Translations under genes and position numbers: made by a program
Notes under the pieces: generated by a model
What the model was told of the DNA's origin: nothing
The model's database searches: none
What the model saw: the letters and a program-made list of their open reading frames with translations, nothing else
Assembly (NCBI GenBank): GCA_028622995.1
Contig: JAJQJQ010000007.1
Coordinates: 7,564,001 to 7,628,000 of the forward strand
Direction of reading: 5' to 3'
DNA length: 64,000 nucleotides
Origin: Panagrolaimus kolymaensis
Lineage: Eukaryota; Nematoda; Chromadorea; Rhabditida; Panagrolaimidae
Shown: in pieces, positions 45,937-57,649 of the stretch
Position numbering within the stretch: position 1 is the stretch's first letter
How the letters are laid out: each line of letters begins with the position of its first letter

Positions 45937-46941
45937 CTACTTTGTTGATTCTTGTTTATTATTAATAACTTGAAATATAGTAATAATTGAAAGTCGATTA
46001 GGAGTTTTTTTAAATAATCCTATAATAAATTTTCTATATGGTATAATAAAATAAAGAGTTACAATAAAATCTGCTAAACAATGAGTATTTAAAATACAAA
46101 ATAATATCACAATTAACGACGATGTATTAGGTATTTGAAATGCAATAATAAGTAAGAATATAGCGCCTGGAGTTAAAAAAAATCCACAAGTTAAAATAAT
46201 TTGTACGAGGGAAGATAAAATTAAACTTCTATTAATTTTAGAAAGGATTTTACTTTGATATTTTTTCATTTGATATCGAAGAGATATAAGAATAAAAAAT
46301 GAAAGAAAATAACCGAGGATAAAAAATATTATTGCAACTTTGCTTGGAATATCCATAGAATAATATGGAGCAGAAACTAAAGTTTTTTCATTAATAAAAT
46401 AATTTTCTACCATTCCATCATATTCTAAAGCCCAAATATGAATTTTTTCTGTAGAAAGATTTTTAAATATTTGAATAAAAATAATGGTTATAATAATATA
46501 TGGAAAATTAGGTAAAAAAATCATTAAAATTATAGCTATTTTAATTGTAAACCATTTTTTTAATTTTGTTGTTGGAAAAACAAGTAAATATCGATATGCT
46601 AATGTTAAACATAACCCAAAAAAGCAATTCCAATAAAACACCAAAAATAAGATAATTTCTATAATAGTGCTTTGATAACTGAATAAATTTCGAAATATTC
46701 CATATTGTATTCCAGCCAAAGCGGGAAAAAATATTAATGGTTTACATAAACCCATTAAAGATGTAACACATAAACTCCAAAAAGAATAGTAAAAAATTAA
46801 CCATTTAAATTTGCCAAGATTTTTAGATTTTGTTAAAATTGCATAAAATAAAAATGGTACTATATACCAACATAAAATTAAAGTTAAAAATGTATAATAA
46901 TAATAAAAAGTTAATAAAATTGATGAAGGTTCAGATATCAT
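45937..46941 (-). CDS. Seven-transmembrane chemoreceptor, Str/Srh-like, single exon, 334 aa
   Basis: Seven apolar segments can be counted: residues about 10-35, 47-70, 92-118, 133-155, 205-230, 245-270 and 275-300. Features of nematode Str-superfamily receptors include a Tyr-rich extracellular N-terminus, TLAYRYLLVF after TM3 in place of DRY, and the C-terminal IIPYRKFIIGLF, which matches the P-Y-R motif ending TM7 in Srh/Str proteins. The cytosolic tail is short. Subfamily is uncertain (Srh or Sri). The gene has no introns, less common in this superfamily. It is a putative odorant or environmental-cue receptor in sensory neurons, inferred from family. It sits between HAT/F-box-like paralogues A and B on the opposite strand. 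Confidence 0.75.
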   Translation of the reverse strand: MISEPSSILLTFYYYYTFLTLILCWYIVPFLFYAILTKSKNLGKFKWLIFYYSFWSLCVTSLMGLCKPLIFFPALAGIQYGIFRNLFSYQSTIIEIILFLVFYWNCFFGLCLTLAYRYLLVFPTTKLKKWFTIKIAIILMIFLPNFPYIIITIIFIQIFKNLSTEKIHIWALEYDGMVENYFINEKTLVSAPYYSMDIPSKVAIIFFILGYFLSFFILISLRYQMKKYQSKILSKINRSLILSSLVQIILTCGFFLTPGAIFLLIIAFQIPNTSSLIVILFCILNTHCLADFIVTLYFIIPYRKFIIGLFKKTPNRLSIITIFQVINNKQESTK

Positions 46942-47983
46942 AAAAATTATTTGGGAAAAAGATATCTCTCTTTGCTTGAAAATAATATCCCAAAGAAATT
47001 GTTTACTAAAATATCTAAATAAAAAGTCTTTTAAGAAATAATATTATTTAAGCTATTTTTTTCAACTTTGATGAAAAGTCAAAAGCCAATGTTTTTAGTA
47101 TATAAAAAAAACCTACAAAAAAAATTCGTTGACTATTAAGCGAATTTTGCAGGTGACTTTTTTTATTTTATTATAAAAGAAATTTATGTATATTCATATA
47201 TAAAATTTGGAATTTGGGCAATTTTTTTACACCTGTTTTTTTTTGAACGAATAATAATCATTTCAAATTGTAGCCAAATATTTACCTTTATATTGTGTTC
47301 CTTTTTATTTTTTTTTACTAACATCGATGATATTGTTATGAATGAACCTTGGAAGTTTAGTAATTTTTTATTATATTAAGTTAAAAATTTTCTTGTTGAT
47401 GGTTTTTATAAAAAAGCAATTTTCTTCTGATTTTTTAAGAGAAATTTATTTATGCAACACCAAAAGTCCAAAAAACCATTAACATTCAGGTGAAAATGTT
47501 AAACCAAGAAAAAACGTAACCATTTTGGACCACAAGTGACTTATCAAACATAAATTAAACTTTTGGATTGGAAAAAAGAAAAAGTAAACAGAGAAACTTT
47601 CATGAAAATAAAATTCAAAAATGACTTTTTTTATTTTGTTTTTTTTACGATTCAGAAAGATTGCTTTTTAAAAAAATTGTATACAAAAAGTTTTACACAT
47701 TTTTTGATTTTGATTTAATTTTGCAAATATGTAAAAAAAGTATTCATCTTTTTTTTTCGTGAATATCTTTATGCACATAAAAGAATAATCGTAATAATGT
47801 GTCTTCAAGCTATTTTTCTTATTTGCTTTTTGGTTGGAAAGATTTGACCTTTCAAATTCGTGGAGAACTAAAAACTTGTCTCAACCAAAAACAAATCTCA
47901 TTTTGACTCACTCAGCCTCATAAATCCATTTGATAAAACTAAGTTTATTTTTCTTCTCATCGTCGTCGAATAAAAAATAAAGA
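46942..47983. other. Intergenic AT-rich stretch
   Basis: About 1 kb between divergent genes. It contains a 5' leader-like segment TCTCATCGTCGTCGAATAAA just before paralogue B, similar to the sequence before A (ATCATCGTCGCAG). No other feature. Confidence 0.4.
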
Positions 47984-50900
47984 ATGGTTATTCAAATTGA
48001 TTATTTATCCAAGCTTCCAATTGAATATAGAAAAGCTGTAAAAACTTTGAATAAAAAATTAGAAAAAGCTTCGAACTTTGAAGAAAAAAATAAGTATTTG
48101 CACGCTTTTGTTGAAAAATACACTACTTTACCTGAAATTGGAAAAGAATGGATTGAGTAAGTTTTACAAATTTATAATTTTAAAAAAAAGTATTTATAAA
48201 TTTTTATTTTTAGATTGATTAGAATAGCCGATGATCATGCAAATGTTATAAAGTTTGATCTCCTCAATCTTGTTGATAAAGTAACAAACGATTTCACAAC
48301 AACTCGGGTAAGTAAAAAATCATGGATCTCCTTAGATACAATGGAAATTTGGAATTTTAACAAAATATTTTTTTTATAGGAAAAACAATGGCCAGATTTT
48401 GTGATTTTATCTTATCAAAGTCGATGCGTGTCAAGACCCGTTAAGAATAGATTAAAAGATGCAGAACGCTTAATAACATTTCCCCATTCTCAATTATCTG
48501 CATCATATGAAATTTTTAAAGAATTAAATAGTAAATTTTTGCTTATTTTTACAAATAAACAACCCTTTTGTTTTTTTCTTTCTAGGTAGAAATATTCCCA
48601 AAAGCATGCAAGAAAAGTACAAAGCCGCATGTGAATTATATAAACAAATCGAAGAAGCAAGCAATAAAAATGATGGAGAAAAATTGGTAAAATTATTTAT
48701 GGAAACCAAAAATGATGATTTCATTGTTAAAAATATTGAATGTCGTTTAAGAAAAAATCCTTGGTGCCAAAACCTTTGGAAAGCTTACATTCAATATTTG
48801 GAAACTAAAGACAATCTAAAAGTTTGTTTTGAGAAAATTTAAAATTGCATAAGTTTGAAACTTTCAGGATCTTTTGCAAGTTTACTCTCGATATTGCCGC
48901 TTATTTTTGAGAGACAAAGAAATGAGAGAAAAGTATCAAAACAAAATTCAAGAAATGTATGAAAGTTGCGACTTTGAAATTTCTGTATTTTGGATTGATT
49001 TAATTAAATTTGAATTTCAATTTAATTCTATTGAAGCTGCAAAAGATTTGCTCGTAAAAGCAAAAATGAAAGATATTATAAAGTTCTGCAACATTATGTA
49101 TGATTATTTCGAGCGATATCATAAAACTAATATGTGTGATATGATTGATTCTGGAAAGCGTAGATATTTGGAAGGTCAGAAACATATAAGCACTTTTAAA
49201 TAATAAAAATGAACGAAATGTTTCAGATTTTCCTATGGCCGATGGCTTCAATTTTAAACGAGTTTTAAAACAAACATCCTTCGATAACCCTAAAGTTCAA
49301 AAATTGCCTTTCTCTAAAACGGTCAACAATTATATCCTTGAAAAAGTTGAATATTTTCATTTGCAAAAACTTTATAAAATTTCAAAATATTTTTATTTCA
49401 AATATCGCTTAAATCCTGTTGAAAAGCTTGAAGTTAATACTAAATACACATTTTATAATTCTCGTATGTGTCAATATCCATGCATTGAATATGAAAATTA
49501 TTCAGCATTTTTATCTCCTGCTTTCTTTGATTGGAATCAAATCAAGCATCTTTGGTTAACAAACTCATTAGCCTTGGATTCTATTAATGCGCCTTTATTA
49601 AAACAAATCTTATCTAAAACTATGCGAAATGATTTAAAATATTTTAATATGAGATGGTCAAGCGTAACAATCGATGAAATTGATTTATTAACAAAAACAA
49701 ATACCATTGAAAATTTACATTTTTACTATGCTCGCATTTATGAAGGAAATAACCAAGTCACATTGGATCGAATTTTAGGAAAGTTTCTAAATATTCGATA
49801 TTTAACGTAAGTCTTTTCTTAAAATTCATATATATATAAAAAAAGAAGATGTTTTTCAGAATTAATACTTGCCACGTCAATCAAGAAACAGCTGAAAATT
49901 TAGTTGCATTAAAATTTAAAAATAAATTTAAATTTTTTTGTGTTCATTTTGAAGGTAATTTAAATGAAGAACAATTTTTTGATTTTCTTCAAACGAATTT
50001 GGCTCCAAAAGCGGATTTAGACGTTAGCAAAGCCGATGATGGTGAAAATGGAGCATTGGACTTGATCGATTACGGAAACCCTTTGGTCAGTCATATGCTG
50101 AATTTCTTCGTGAAGTTGAAGATAAGGTAGCAGAAGCTTTTGTGGGTGAAAAGAAAAGTGCTGATGTTGAATTAAAGAAAATTCTCATTCGTGTAACACA
50201 AAATGATCGTGACATGTGTTATTACAACATCATTTTACCACAGCTTGCTGAAACCTATTTGACGCTTAAACAGCTCATATTAAGTACTGAAGTTACTCGA
50301 AAACTTACTACAATGCCACGATATTCTGAATATGCTGATGCTAATAAACGGCAAATACATCCAAAGTTTGAAGGAAATAATGTGAACGAGAATACACAAA
50401 ACCAACCATTCCAGGACGGACGTAAAAGTAGTAATTACGCTAGCGGGAGTGGAAATAATGCTCGATTCCAGGACGGTCGTAACAGTAATAATTACGCTAG
50501 CGGGAATAGAAGCTATGGAAATGCTGGGGACAACCGAGAAACCCCTAAAACACTTATGATAAAGGAAAGAAAAGGTCAGAATGTTCATGTCATACGAAAC
50601 TATGTCATTCCACCTAATAAAAGATACAACGTTATTGTAACGGCTCCGATTGATGATGGTGCAGCGAAACTTGGAAATGTTGTAAGACATATAAAGTTTG
50701 GACGCATAGGTACATTCTATGATGGCTATTGTAGCTTAAGTTGTACAAACACATCGGATAAAGAACTGCATTTAAAAAGCAATCAAATTGTGGGAAAAGC
50801 CTTACATTTGCAAAGGAAAAGCTCCCGAAAGAAGCATGTGAAAGGTGATGAAACCTCGTCAACGTTGCGAACTGCTATGTCTGAAGGTGATGTGGAAGAT

Positions 50901-52145
50901 AATAGTTCATGGTATAAAAGTCTAAATGTGGATGCAGACACATTACCGGTTATTAATAACCAAATTGGCATTTACCGAGAACAACCTCTTACACCTTCGG
51001 TTAAAAAACATGCTAATGAAAGCTCGTTATTTAATGAAAGGCTAGAAAGTTTGCCTACTGCTCGTAAAGAACTTAATGGAACGGAATCCAACAATGGAAA
51101 AGTGAACCAAGCTAAAGCTGATTTTACCGGTAGTAAAGAAACTACTAAAAGCATTAGTGCGCCTTGGTGGGATAACTTCATTTGTATTAGAAACAATGAT
51201 AGTTTATCCATTGAAAAAACCTCATCTGCTACTGAAGCAACAACTCCGGAACTCAAAGATGCTATGGAAGAAGCCTCGTCAAATCCTCAACTCAAACATG
51301 CTCAAGAAAACTCTAATTCTGACGTCGTCAAAGTTCTTGGTATTGCTGAAATGGATAATTATGCTCATCATCAAACATCGTCAACTCAAATAGAAGCCTC
51401 AAATGCTCTTTATGTTAATGAAAATGAATGGAAACAAGATGCTCTGAAATCGAATGGAATCAAAAGTACTATGAAAGAACACAACACAGTGGATCACCGC
51501 TCAGTCAATAATCGTGGATATGCTCAACAACATCGTGAAACTTCTCGTAGAAATGAATCGAAAACAAATGTTCGAAGCTCAAAGCAACGTTATGGTCGCG
51601 ATGATCTGATATATTATGGTAATCGACGGGGACGTCGAGCTCATGGTGGGCGGGGCGAGTCCTATAGGTGCTAGCTGCACCTATCTATGGTTCATCAAAC
51701 ATACAAATATTGCGCCATCAAACTCACTGAACTTCTCATCTCTAATTTGTAACACTTGGCCAAGAAATGCTCTCTCTCCTTTATTTGCATATCATTATTT
51801 TAATGTCGTCGTTGTGGTGACATTCGTCTGTCTAATTATTCTTGCATTGTTGTAGCTGTATTGGTGTTTCTTATAATAATAATAAATAAAGTAAAATAAC
51901 TGCATCTTGAAAGTGTTATTGAAAGAAATTAGTCAATTGCTGCTTAAAGGTAACTTTCTATTGTTTATATTGTATTTTATATCCATTATGTTACAACCGA
52001 AAGGCAAAACCTCTCAGTTGACCTCAAATGCCGAAGTCCCAACAAGATACAAGCAGAAGAATTTAAAAATTTTATGGAAGAAAAAATTGCTGCATGGCAA
52101 CCAGAAAATGAAAAGCCTATTTATACTTGGGCCTATGATGAATGA
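47984..52145 (+). pseudogene. HAT-repeat and F-box-like paralogue B, last exon split by an insertion
   Basis: Exons are 47984-48156, 48214-48307, 48380-48530, 48586-48821, 48868-49174, 49227-49806 and 49860 to about 50025. The end of the last exon reappears at about 52050-52145 (FMEEKIAAWQPENEKP, then TGA at 52143-52145). Exon lengths match A and C closely (173, 94, 151, 236, 307, 580). The F-box-like part reads LPFSKTVNNYILEKV and then LQKLYKISKYFYFKYR. About 2 kb of foreign sequence interrupts the last exon after the LAPKADLDV stretch. Translation would run into the insert and stop at about 50128, so the C-terminal 40 residues are lost. Everything upstream is intact, so a slightly altered protein could still be made. 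Confidence 0.7.
50026..52050 (+). mobile_element. Retroelement-like insertion with a 540-codon open frame
   Basis: The foreign segment sits inside the last exon of paralogue B. It carries an open frame from 50046 to 51674. The N-terminal part is a helical region (YAEFLREVEDKVAEAFV and NIILPQLAETYLTLKQLI), similar in style to gag capsid proteins. It is followed by imperfect repeats (FQDGRKSSNYASGSGNN / FQDGRNSNNYASGNRS), a beta-rich part, and a basic Arg/Gly end (RRGRRAHGGRG). AATAAAG lies near 51886. No polymerase was found. Codon use is more even than in host genes. Exact borders and a target duplication could not be fixed by eye, so the boundaries are approximate. Confidence 0.5.
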
Positions 52146-52684
52146 AATTTAAGGAAAATTTGTTTTGTTTTTGTATTAATTTGTTTTTTTATCTTATTTA
52201 TCTTTGGTATTACTATGAATAAAATAAAAGAAGAAAATAGTCTTGAAATTCTGGGGGCTAAAATCCGTTTTGAATAGCATCAAAAAAAACGAGAAAGAAA
52301 TTAAGCCTTTTTCAGACCACAATTATTTCCAACCTGTAGCGTCCAAATCTTTGAATCCCACAAACATGTTGCCAAAACTAGGGTCATTTTGCTCTAATCC
52401 ACTAAGACTCGAATTCCTTTATTATTGTAAAAAATATTTCGTGGTTCGGTTAACCGTCGTGAAATGTAAATTTTGGTTCTTGTTTACCACTTTTTAAAAT
52501 CAAAATAAAAAGTGTGTAAACTGGCCTCAAAGATATAGGTTTAGTAAAAAAAAATGAAGAGAGATGACCTTTTATGGATGAGAAAAAGTTGTGGCAGGCA
52601 AAACAAAACATATTTTTTATTTTTTTTACTCATTCACTTGTTTTTCAAATTTTTTTTTGGTTTCTCTCATTTTGATGCAACAAA
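52146..52684. other. Spacer between paralogues B and C
   Basis: 3' flank of B and 5' flank of C, about 540 bp, AT-rich. No separate feature recognised. Confidence 0.35.
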
Positions 52685-55005
52685 ATGGTGATTCAAATTG
52701 AGTATTTATCCAAACTTCCAACGGAATATAAAAAAGCTGTAAAATCTTTAAATAAAAAATTAAACGGCGCTTCAACTTTCGAAGTTAAAAATCGTCATCT
52801 CTATGCTTTTTCTGAAAAATACACAGTTTTACCTGAAATATGGAAATATTGGGATTTGTAAGTTTTTATATATTAAAACAAAAAAAAATTATAAATAAAT
52901 TTTAGATTGATACCTCATGCTAACCCTTATATCACTGTAATTCCATTCGATATTCAAAAGCTCAAAGAAAAAGCAACGAAAGATTTTTCTATAATTTATG
53001 TAAGTTTTTAACTTTATGTAATCAAAACTAGTATTAATTAGTTTACGCTCTTTTTTTTGGAAAGTTATATGGGCATAATTTTTCTCTCACTCAATTTTTT
53101 CAAGTGTCGATTTGGTCTTTAATGCAAAGGACACAGGAAAATATGGAGAAAAATCATACAAAAAGCAAAAGGATTGCGAGAATTCAAAAGTTTTTAGAAG
53201 CATAATAAAATATATTTTAGGAAAACGAATGGCCAAATTTAAGAAAATCTTCGGAAATCATTCGCTCAATAAATAAACCATTTGATGAAAGAATGAAAGA
53301 AGCTGAACTTTTAATTTCTTTTCCACATTCAAAGTTACCGCTTGCTTTTAAAATCTTCCATGAATTTCAAGGTTAGTATCATTGAAAAATTAGTTTTGAT
53401 TTTAAATAATTTTTATAGGAAAAAAAGTTTCTAAAGCTATGATGGATAAATACAGAAAAGCTTATGAGTTATATGCGAAAATTGAAGAAACAGATATCGA
53501 AGATTCTAAAAGCTTAATTAAATTGTTTTTGAAAACTGAAAGCGAAGAATTTACTATTAAAAATATTGAATGTCTTCTAAGAAAAAATCCTTGGTGTCAA
53601 AATCTTTGGAAAGCTTACATTCAATATTTGGAAACTAAAGTAAATCTAAAAGTTTATTTTTTGAAAACAAAAAATCCACAGCGTTAAAAGCATAATTTTA
53701 GGATGCCTTGCAAGTTTACTCCCGATATTGTCGATTATTTGTGGGAGATAAAGAAATGAAAGAAAAATACCAGGAAAAAATTGAAAAAAAGAGTGAAAAT
53801 TGCGACTTTGAAATTTCAGAATTTTGGATTGATTTAATTAAATTTGAATTTGAATTTAATTCTCTCGAATCTGCTAAAGTTTTACTACAAAAAGCTTTTG
53901 AAGCGAAAATGAAAGATAAACTCAAATTTTTTGATGAAATTTATGAATTTTTCGAAAAATATCGTAAATCTGAAGTATGTAATATGATTGATGCTGCCAA
54001 GAGACGCAACCTCGAAGGTTTGAATATATAAATTTCTTTAAAATAATAAAATCAAATTTTCTTTTCAGATAATCCAGAAATTGATGGATTCAACTTTAAA
54101 CGAGTTTTAAAACAAACATCTTTTGATAATCCAATAAATCAAAAATTACCATTCACCAAAGTTCTAAACAAATATGTTCTTGAAAATTTCAATTCTTTCC
54201 ATTTGCAAAAGCTTCACCAAACTTGCAAACATTTTTATTTCAATTATCGATTTAATATTACAGAGAAAATTGAATTTGGTCAGCGTATCGACACGAATAT
54301 GGCTGATAGAAGAAATGCGTTATTTGAAATATATTCTATTTTGGAATATCAAAATTATAACATTTCTCTTTCACCAAGCTACTTTGATTGGAGCAAATTA
54401 AAAAATTTATGGTTAACAAATACTTTATCAATTTACTCCCATGTTGGCACTGGAATAATGAAACAGTTTTTTTCAAAAATAGTTAAATATAATATCAAAT
54501 ATTTATATCTTTCACATGCATGGTTAAATATCTCTGAATTTAATTTATTGACTGAATCTCAAACCATTAAATATTTTTATTCTTGTCATTCTCATGTTTA
54601 TGATGGACAAAATCGAGTCTCTTTGCAAGATCTTTTAATTAAAATTCCTAATGTTCGATATTTCACGTAAGTATATTTTATTTTATTTTAGTTTAATAAA
54701 ATAAGAGTAAAAAATCTGAAAAGTTTAGATTGAATTATTGTCTAGTAAATCCACTAACTTTTGAAATGTTATTGTTAACCAACTTCAACTATAAATTTAA
54801 ACTCTTTGAATTACGATGGAGGGGCGATTTTCCCCATGAACAACTCCTGGAATTTCTTAAAAAAAACCTTTCACCAAAAGCAACTCTCAATCTTTATAAA
54901 ATGAATGAACCTAATCCAGCAATCAAAAATTTTATGGAAGAAAAAATTGCTTCATGGCAACCAGAAAATGAAAAACCTATTTATTCTTGGAGTCATGAAT
55001 TTTAA
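52685..55005 (+). CDS. HAT-repeat and F-box-like protein, paralogue C, 7 exons, about 613 aa
   Basis: Exons are 52685-52857, 52906-52999, 53221-53371, 53419-53651, 53702-54017, 54069-54666 and 54729-55005; frame is kept throughout. Domain order is as in A: HAT-like helices (LLRKNPWCQNLWKAYIQYLE, VYSRYCRLFVGDKEMKEKYQ, FWIDLIKFEFEFNSLESAK), an F-box-like motif (LPFTKVLNKYVLENFNSFH and LQKLHQTCKHFYFNYR), then LRR-like Leu-rich units. It ends MEEKIASWQPENEKPIYSW. It is the only copy without insertion or oversized intron, so it can serve as the reference for the family. Intron 4 may use a GTTTAT donor. Confidence 0.78.
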
Positions 55006-55143
55006 AATATTTCATAAAATTTATAAATTTTCCTGTTTTTTTTTGATTTGTAGTTATTGAAAAAAAAAATGTTTCAAAAAAATAAAAATAAAATCTCTCA
55101 AAACAAATAAAAAATATTAAACTGATACTTTAAAGCCGAGAAA
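55006..55143. other. 3' flank of paralogue C
   Basis: AT-rich with AATAAAA repeats suited to polyadenylation. Nothing else. Confidence 0.35.
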
Positions 55144-55185
55144 CAGGGATGGGCGACATCGACATTTTCGACATCGAAATTTTTT
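55144..55185 (+). mobile_element. Truncated hAT-like terminus (CGACATCGA body)
   Basis: CAGGGATGGGCGACATCGAC is followed by more TCGACAT/ATCGAAA units, the typical start of a hAT-like MITE with a self-complementary body. The other end and a target duplication are missing. It is cut where the defensin-like promoter remnant begins. Confidence 0.5.
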
Positions 55186-55192
55186 GAAATAA

Positions 55193-55290
55193 GTATAAAA
55201 GGCTCGATCAAAAATGTGTATTTGTATGTTCGAAGTTTTTTTTAATTTGAGAGTCATCAATAAATAAATCTTTGCTTAGACTACAAACAA
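55193..55290 (+). pseudogene. Deleted defensin-like locus (TATA plus 3' UTR only)
   Basis: GTATAAAAGGCTCGATC at 55193 matches the TATA region of copies A and B. After AAAATGT the sequence jumps straight into TTTGTATGTTCGAAG and CATCAATAAATAAATC, which match the 3' UTR and poly(A) region of copy A (21785-21835 on the minus strand) and copy B (59085-59135). All coding exons are absent, so this is a deletion relic of a third copy. Confidence 0.6.
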
Positions 55291-55905
55291 AAAATTTATC
55301 TCTATTGTTCTCTTATTTTTTTTTATTTCGTAAGCAACTTCCTGAAACGCTAATCTACAAATATTTAAAAATTCATAAATAAAATAGTAACAAATATCAA
55401 GAACAAATAATGTAATATTCCAATACTGTTCTATTGTTTCGGAGAAAAAACTAAGAAAAAATGTATCATGAAAAATTAAGATTTGGCTGAAACAGGATCT
55501 CGTTTTAGCTACGTCAAACTTTTAAAAAAATATTGAATTCTTGATTAATTTTTTTTATTCATAAAACTAAAGAAATGTATCTTTTTAAAGTATAAATAAA
55601 TTTAAACAATGTGCACTTAGGAGGAACTCAAGCAAAGAAAAATTGTTGCATTTTGTTTCATTTTTTTAATTAAAAAAATTTGCAAAGCAAAAAATTAATT
55701 TTTTCTTTAATAATTTCGTATACTTTAAGTCTTTACTTGAAGCTTGAAAGAGAGAGAAAACAATTGGATATTTATTTAATATTTTTTTGTGTGACACATT
55801 ATTAACATAATTTTAGTTTGGAGACAATTTGATTTGTAACTTTCGTTTTAAAATACTTATCAAGCATATTTATGCTGTGAGATACCTACCAATCTACAAT
55901 AGAAA

Positions 55906-56981
55906 ATGGATAATTTTGAAACAACAAAAAATCTCAAACAATTATTACCCCTGATTTATATTCTTCCAACCTATGTTTTGTATTTATTCGAACTTTATTT
56001 AATGTTTATCAGTAAAGATAAAAAGAAATTTAATGCATCATTTTATAAAATTTTTGGATTCTCTGCAATCATTTATATTCTAAACTCAATTTTCTATTAT
56101 ATAAATATACGAATGCCAAAAACTCCATTTTTTATTCCATTTGTTAAAAGTTGGGGAAATCAAAGCTTTTTAATATCTTTTTTGGTCATGATCACAAGAT
56201 ATCTGGCTGATCCAATGCAAATTGCTTCCGTACTTCTCGCATTTAATAGATTTACCGTTTTTGTTTTGAAACAAGGATATCAAAAATTTTGGGATCGATA
56301 TTTAATTTATCTTTTGTTGTTTTGCACCTTTTTTCCAATTTTGTGGTCTTGGCATTATCCTTTGAGAGGATATTATATGAAACTTGAAAATTCATCAGAT
56401 CCCGATGGAACTCGATACTCCGCAATTGGTTATGATCCTGTTCCATGGATGAATAATTCCCGAAATGCTGTAATTATTATTGGTTTAACAGCATTTTTAT
56501 CTTTTTGTTTGAATTTTTATGTTATTGGAAAATTACTTCAACAAAGATTTGGAAGTAAACAAACTATTCAAAAAAGTGCAACACCTCAAGATATTAAAAT
56601 GGCCATTTATACTGTATTGATTCTTTTAACCGAAATCGTTGGGGTTATTCAACAAGTAAGAATTTTTATAGGAATCATAATTAGCAAAATTTATGGACCA
56701 TTTTTAATTTTTTTTTGTTACAGGCTTTATTTCTCTCTGCTAAAGATCAAGCTTTTATTAATTTTTTGTTTGATATCCAATATTATATCGTTGATTTTGG
56801 AACTCTCACACCTGCGTGGTTTATATTAATAACAAACACAAATTTGCGAGAACAAATTTTAATGAGAATTTTATCTAAAAATGTTCAACAAATTGCAACT
56901 TCGGTATCGGGCGGAAGCCATCCAAAACCTTCACAACGAATAGTTAAAATTACTTCTTCAAAACCGAATATTCATCGCTAA
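55906..56981 (+). CDS. Serpentine chemoreceptor, Srg-like, 2 exons, 335 aa
   Basis: Exons are 55906-56655 and 56724-56981, joined at phase 0. Seven apolar segments can be seen, starting LIYILPTYVLYLFELYLMFI. The loop after TM1 is SKDKKKFNASFYKIFG, TM3 ends in NRFTVFVLKQGYQKFW, and TM7 reads DFGTLTPAWFILITNTNLREQ. The conserved FNRFTV and the PAWxLxxxNxxLR pattern fit the Srg superfamily (Srg, Srv or relatives). The C-terminal tail is Ser/Lys-rich. It is probably expressed in sensory neurons, inferred from family. A second copy with 3.9 kb offset is a pseudogene. The intron and second half are nearly identical between the copies. Confidence 0.8.
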
Positions 56982-57250
56982 ATTTTTTTTTTTTTTTTTG
57001 TTAGTAAAAGTCTCAACTTTTTTTGTAAGGCTGTAATTTTGACTTTTTTAATGTACATAATAAAAGTCCAAAATTTATTTTATTTTATAGATCAAAATAA
57101 CCCACGTTTTGTCTTAAAATAAAGTTTTCTTTAAAAAATGCGCACAAGAAACTTTCATTTCCTTCGTGCTTTTTTTGACTGCAGAGACAAATCGAAGATG
57201 GAAAAAATATGTATTATTAATGTTTTTTGCTTCGAAAAATTTTAAAGCAA
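56982..57250. other. 3' flank of the chemoreceptor, duplicated
   Basis: This shares CGCACAAGAAACTTTCA and neighbouring sequence with 61043-61060 downstream of the second chemoreceptor, so the duplication extends at least to here. Confidence 0.45.
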
Positions 57251-57636
57251 AGGCCCGCTGTACCTTCCAACGATAATCAATTCAAAAAAAAAGAGTCGGT
57301 TTCATTATCAAGAATCGATGGTGGCTCGCAAATCATTCTGCTGCGCTATGATATTGCAACGCTAAGGGAAGGAAGAACATCGTCGGCAGGACCCTCCTCA
57401 TCCTCATTGTGGTGGTTTTTCTTTCTAGAAAAGAATCCATTAGTTAAGAAAAAAAATGAAATTAAAAAAGAACTTACTTGAAGATCACCACGTAAGGCCT
57501 TAGGTTCATCAAGGTCTCTTTGAGTGCTCGCAGTTTAAATATTTTCTCGAACTGCATTATTGACAGATGTGTCATTTTTCACGGAAGCGGCGTCATTGCT
57601 GACTGGCAAGGGGACTTTTTTATCAGATTTTTCCAT
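57251..57636 (-). pseudogene. Degenerate two-exon gene fragment of unknown family
   Basis: A minus-strand ATG at 57636 opens a 53-codon segment of varied composition (MEKSDKKVPLPVSNDAASVK) ending at a perfect GTAAGT donor after 57478. Codon 34 is a TAA (57535-57537) and the frame continues as if coding afterwards. A T-rich CTAG acceptor at 57425 starts a second open segment with DEEGPADDVLPSLS in another phase. It looks like a short gene inactivated by a nonsense change. Low certainty. Confidence 0.3.
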
Positions 57637-57649
57637 GGCAGAAGAAAGT

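Noticed and set aside
47800..48000. Search for spliced-leader RNA, snRNA or CRISPR-like arrays in spacers
   Set aside because: No Sm-site hairpin units and no regular spacer-repeat pattern were seen in this or other intergenic stretches; the window is nematode-like, so CRISPR is not expected.
50280..51256. Several minus-strand ORFs opposite the retroelement-like frame
   Set aside because: Shadows of the long plus-strand frame, with no start or splice context.
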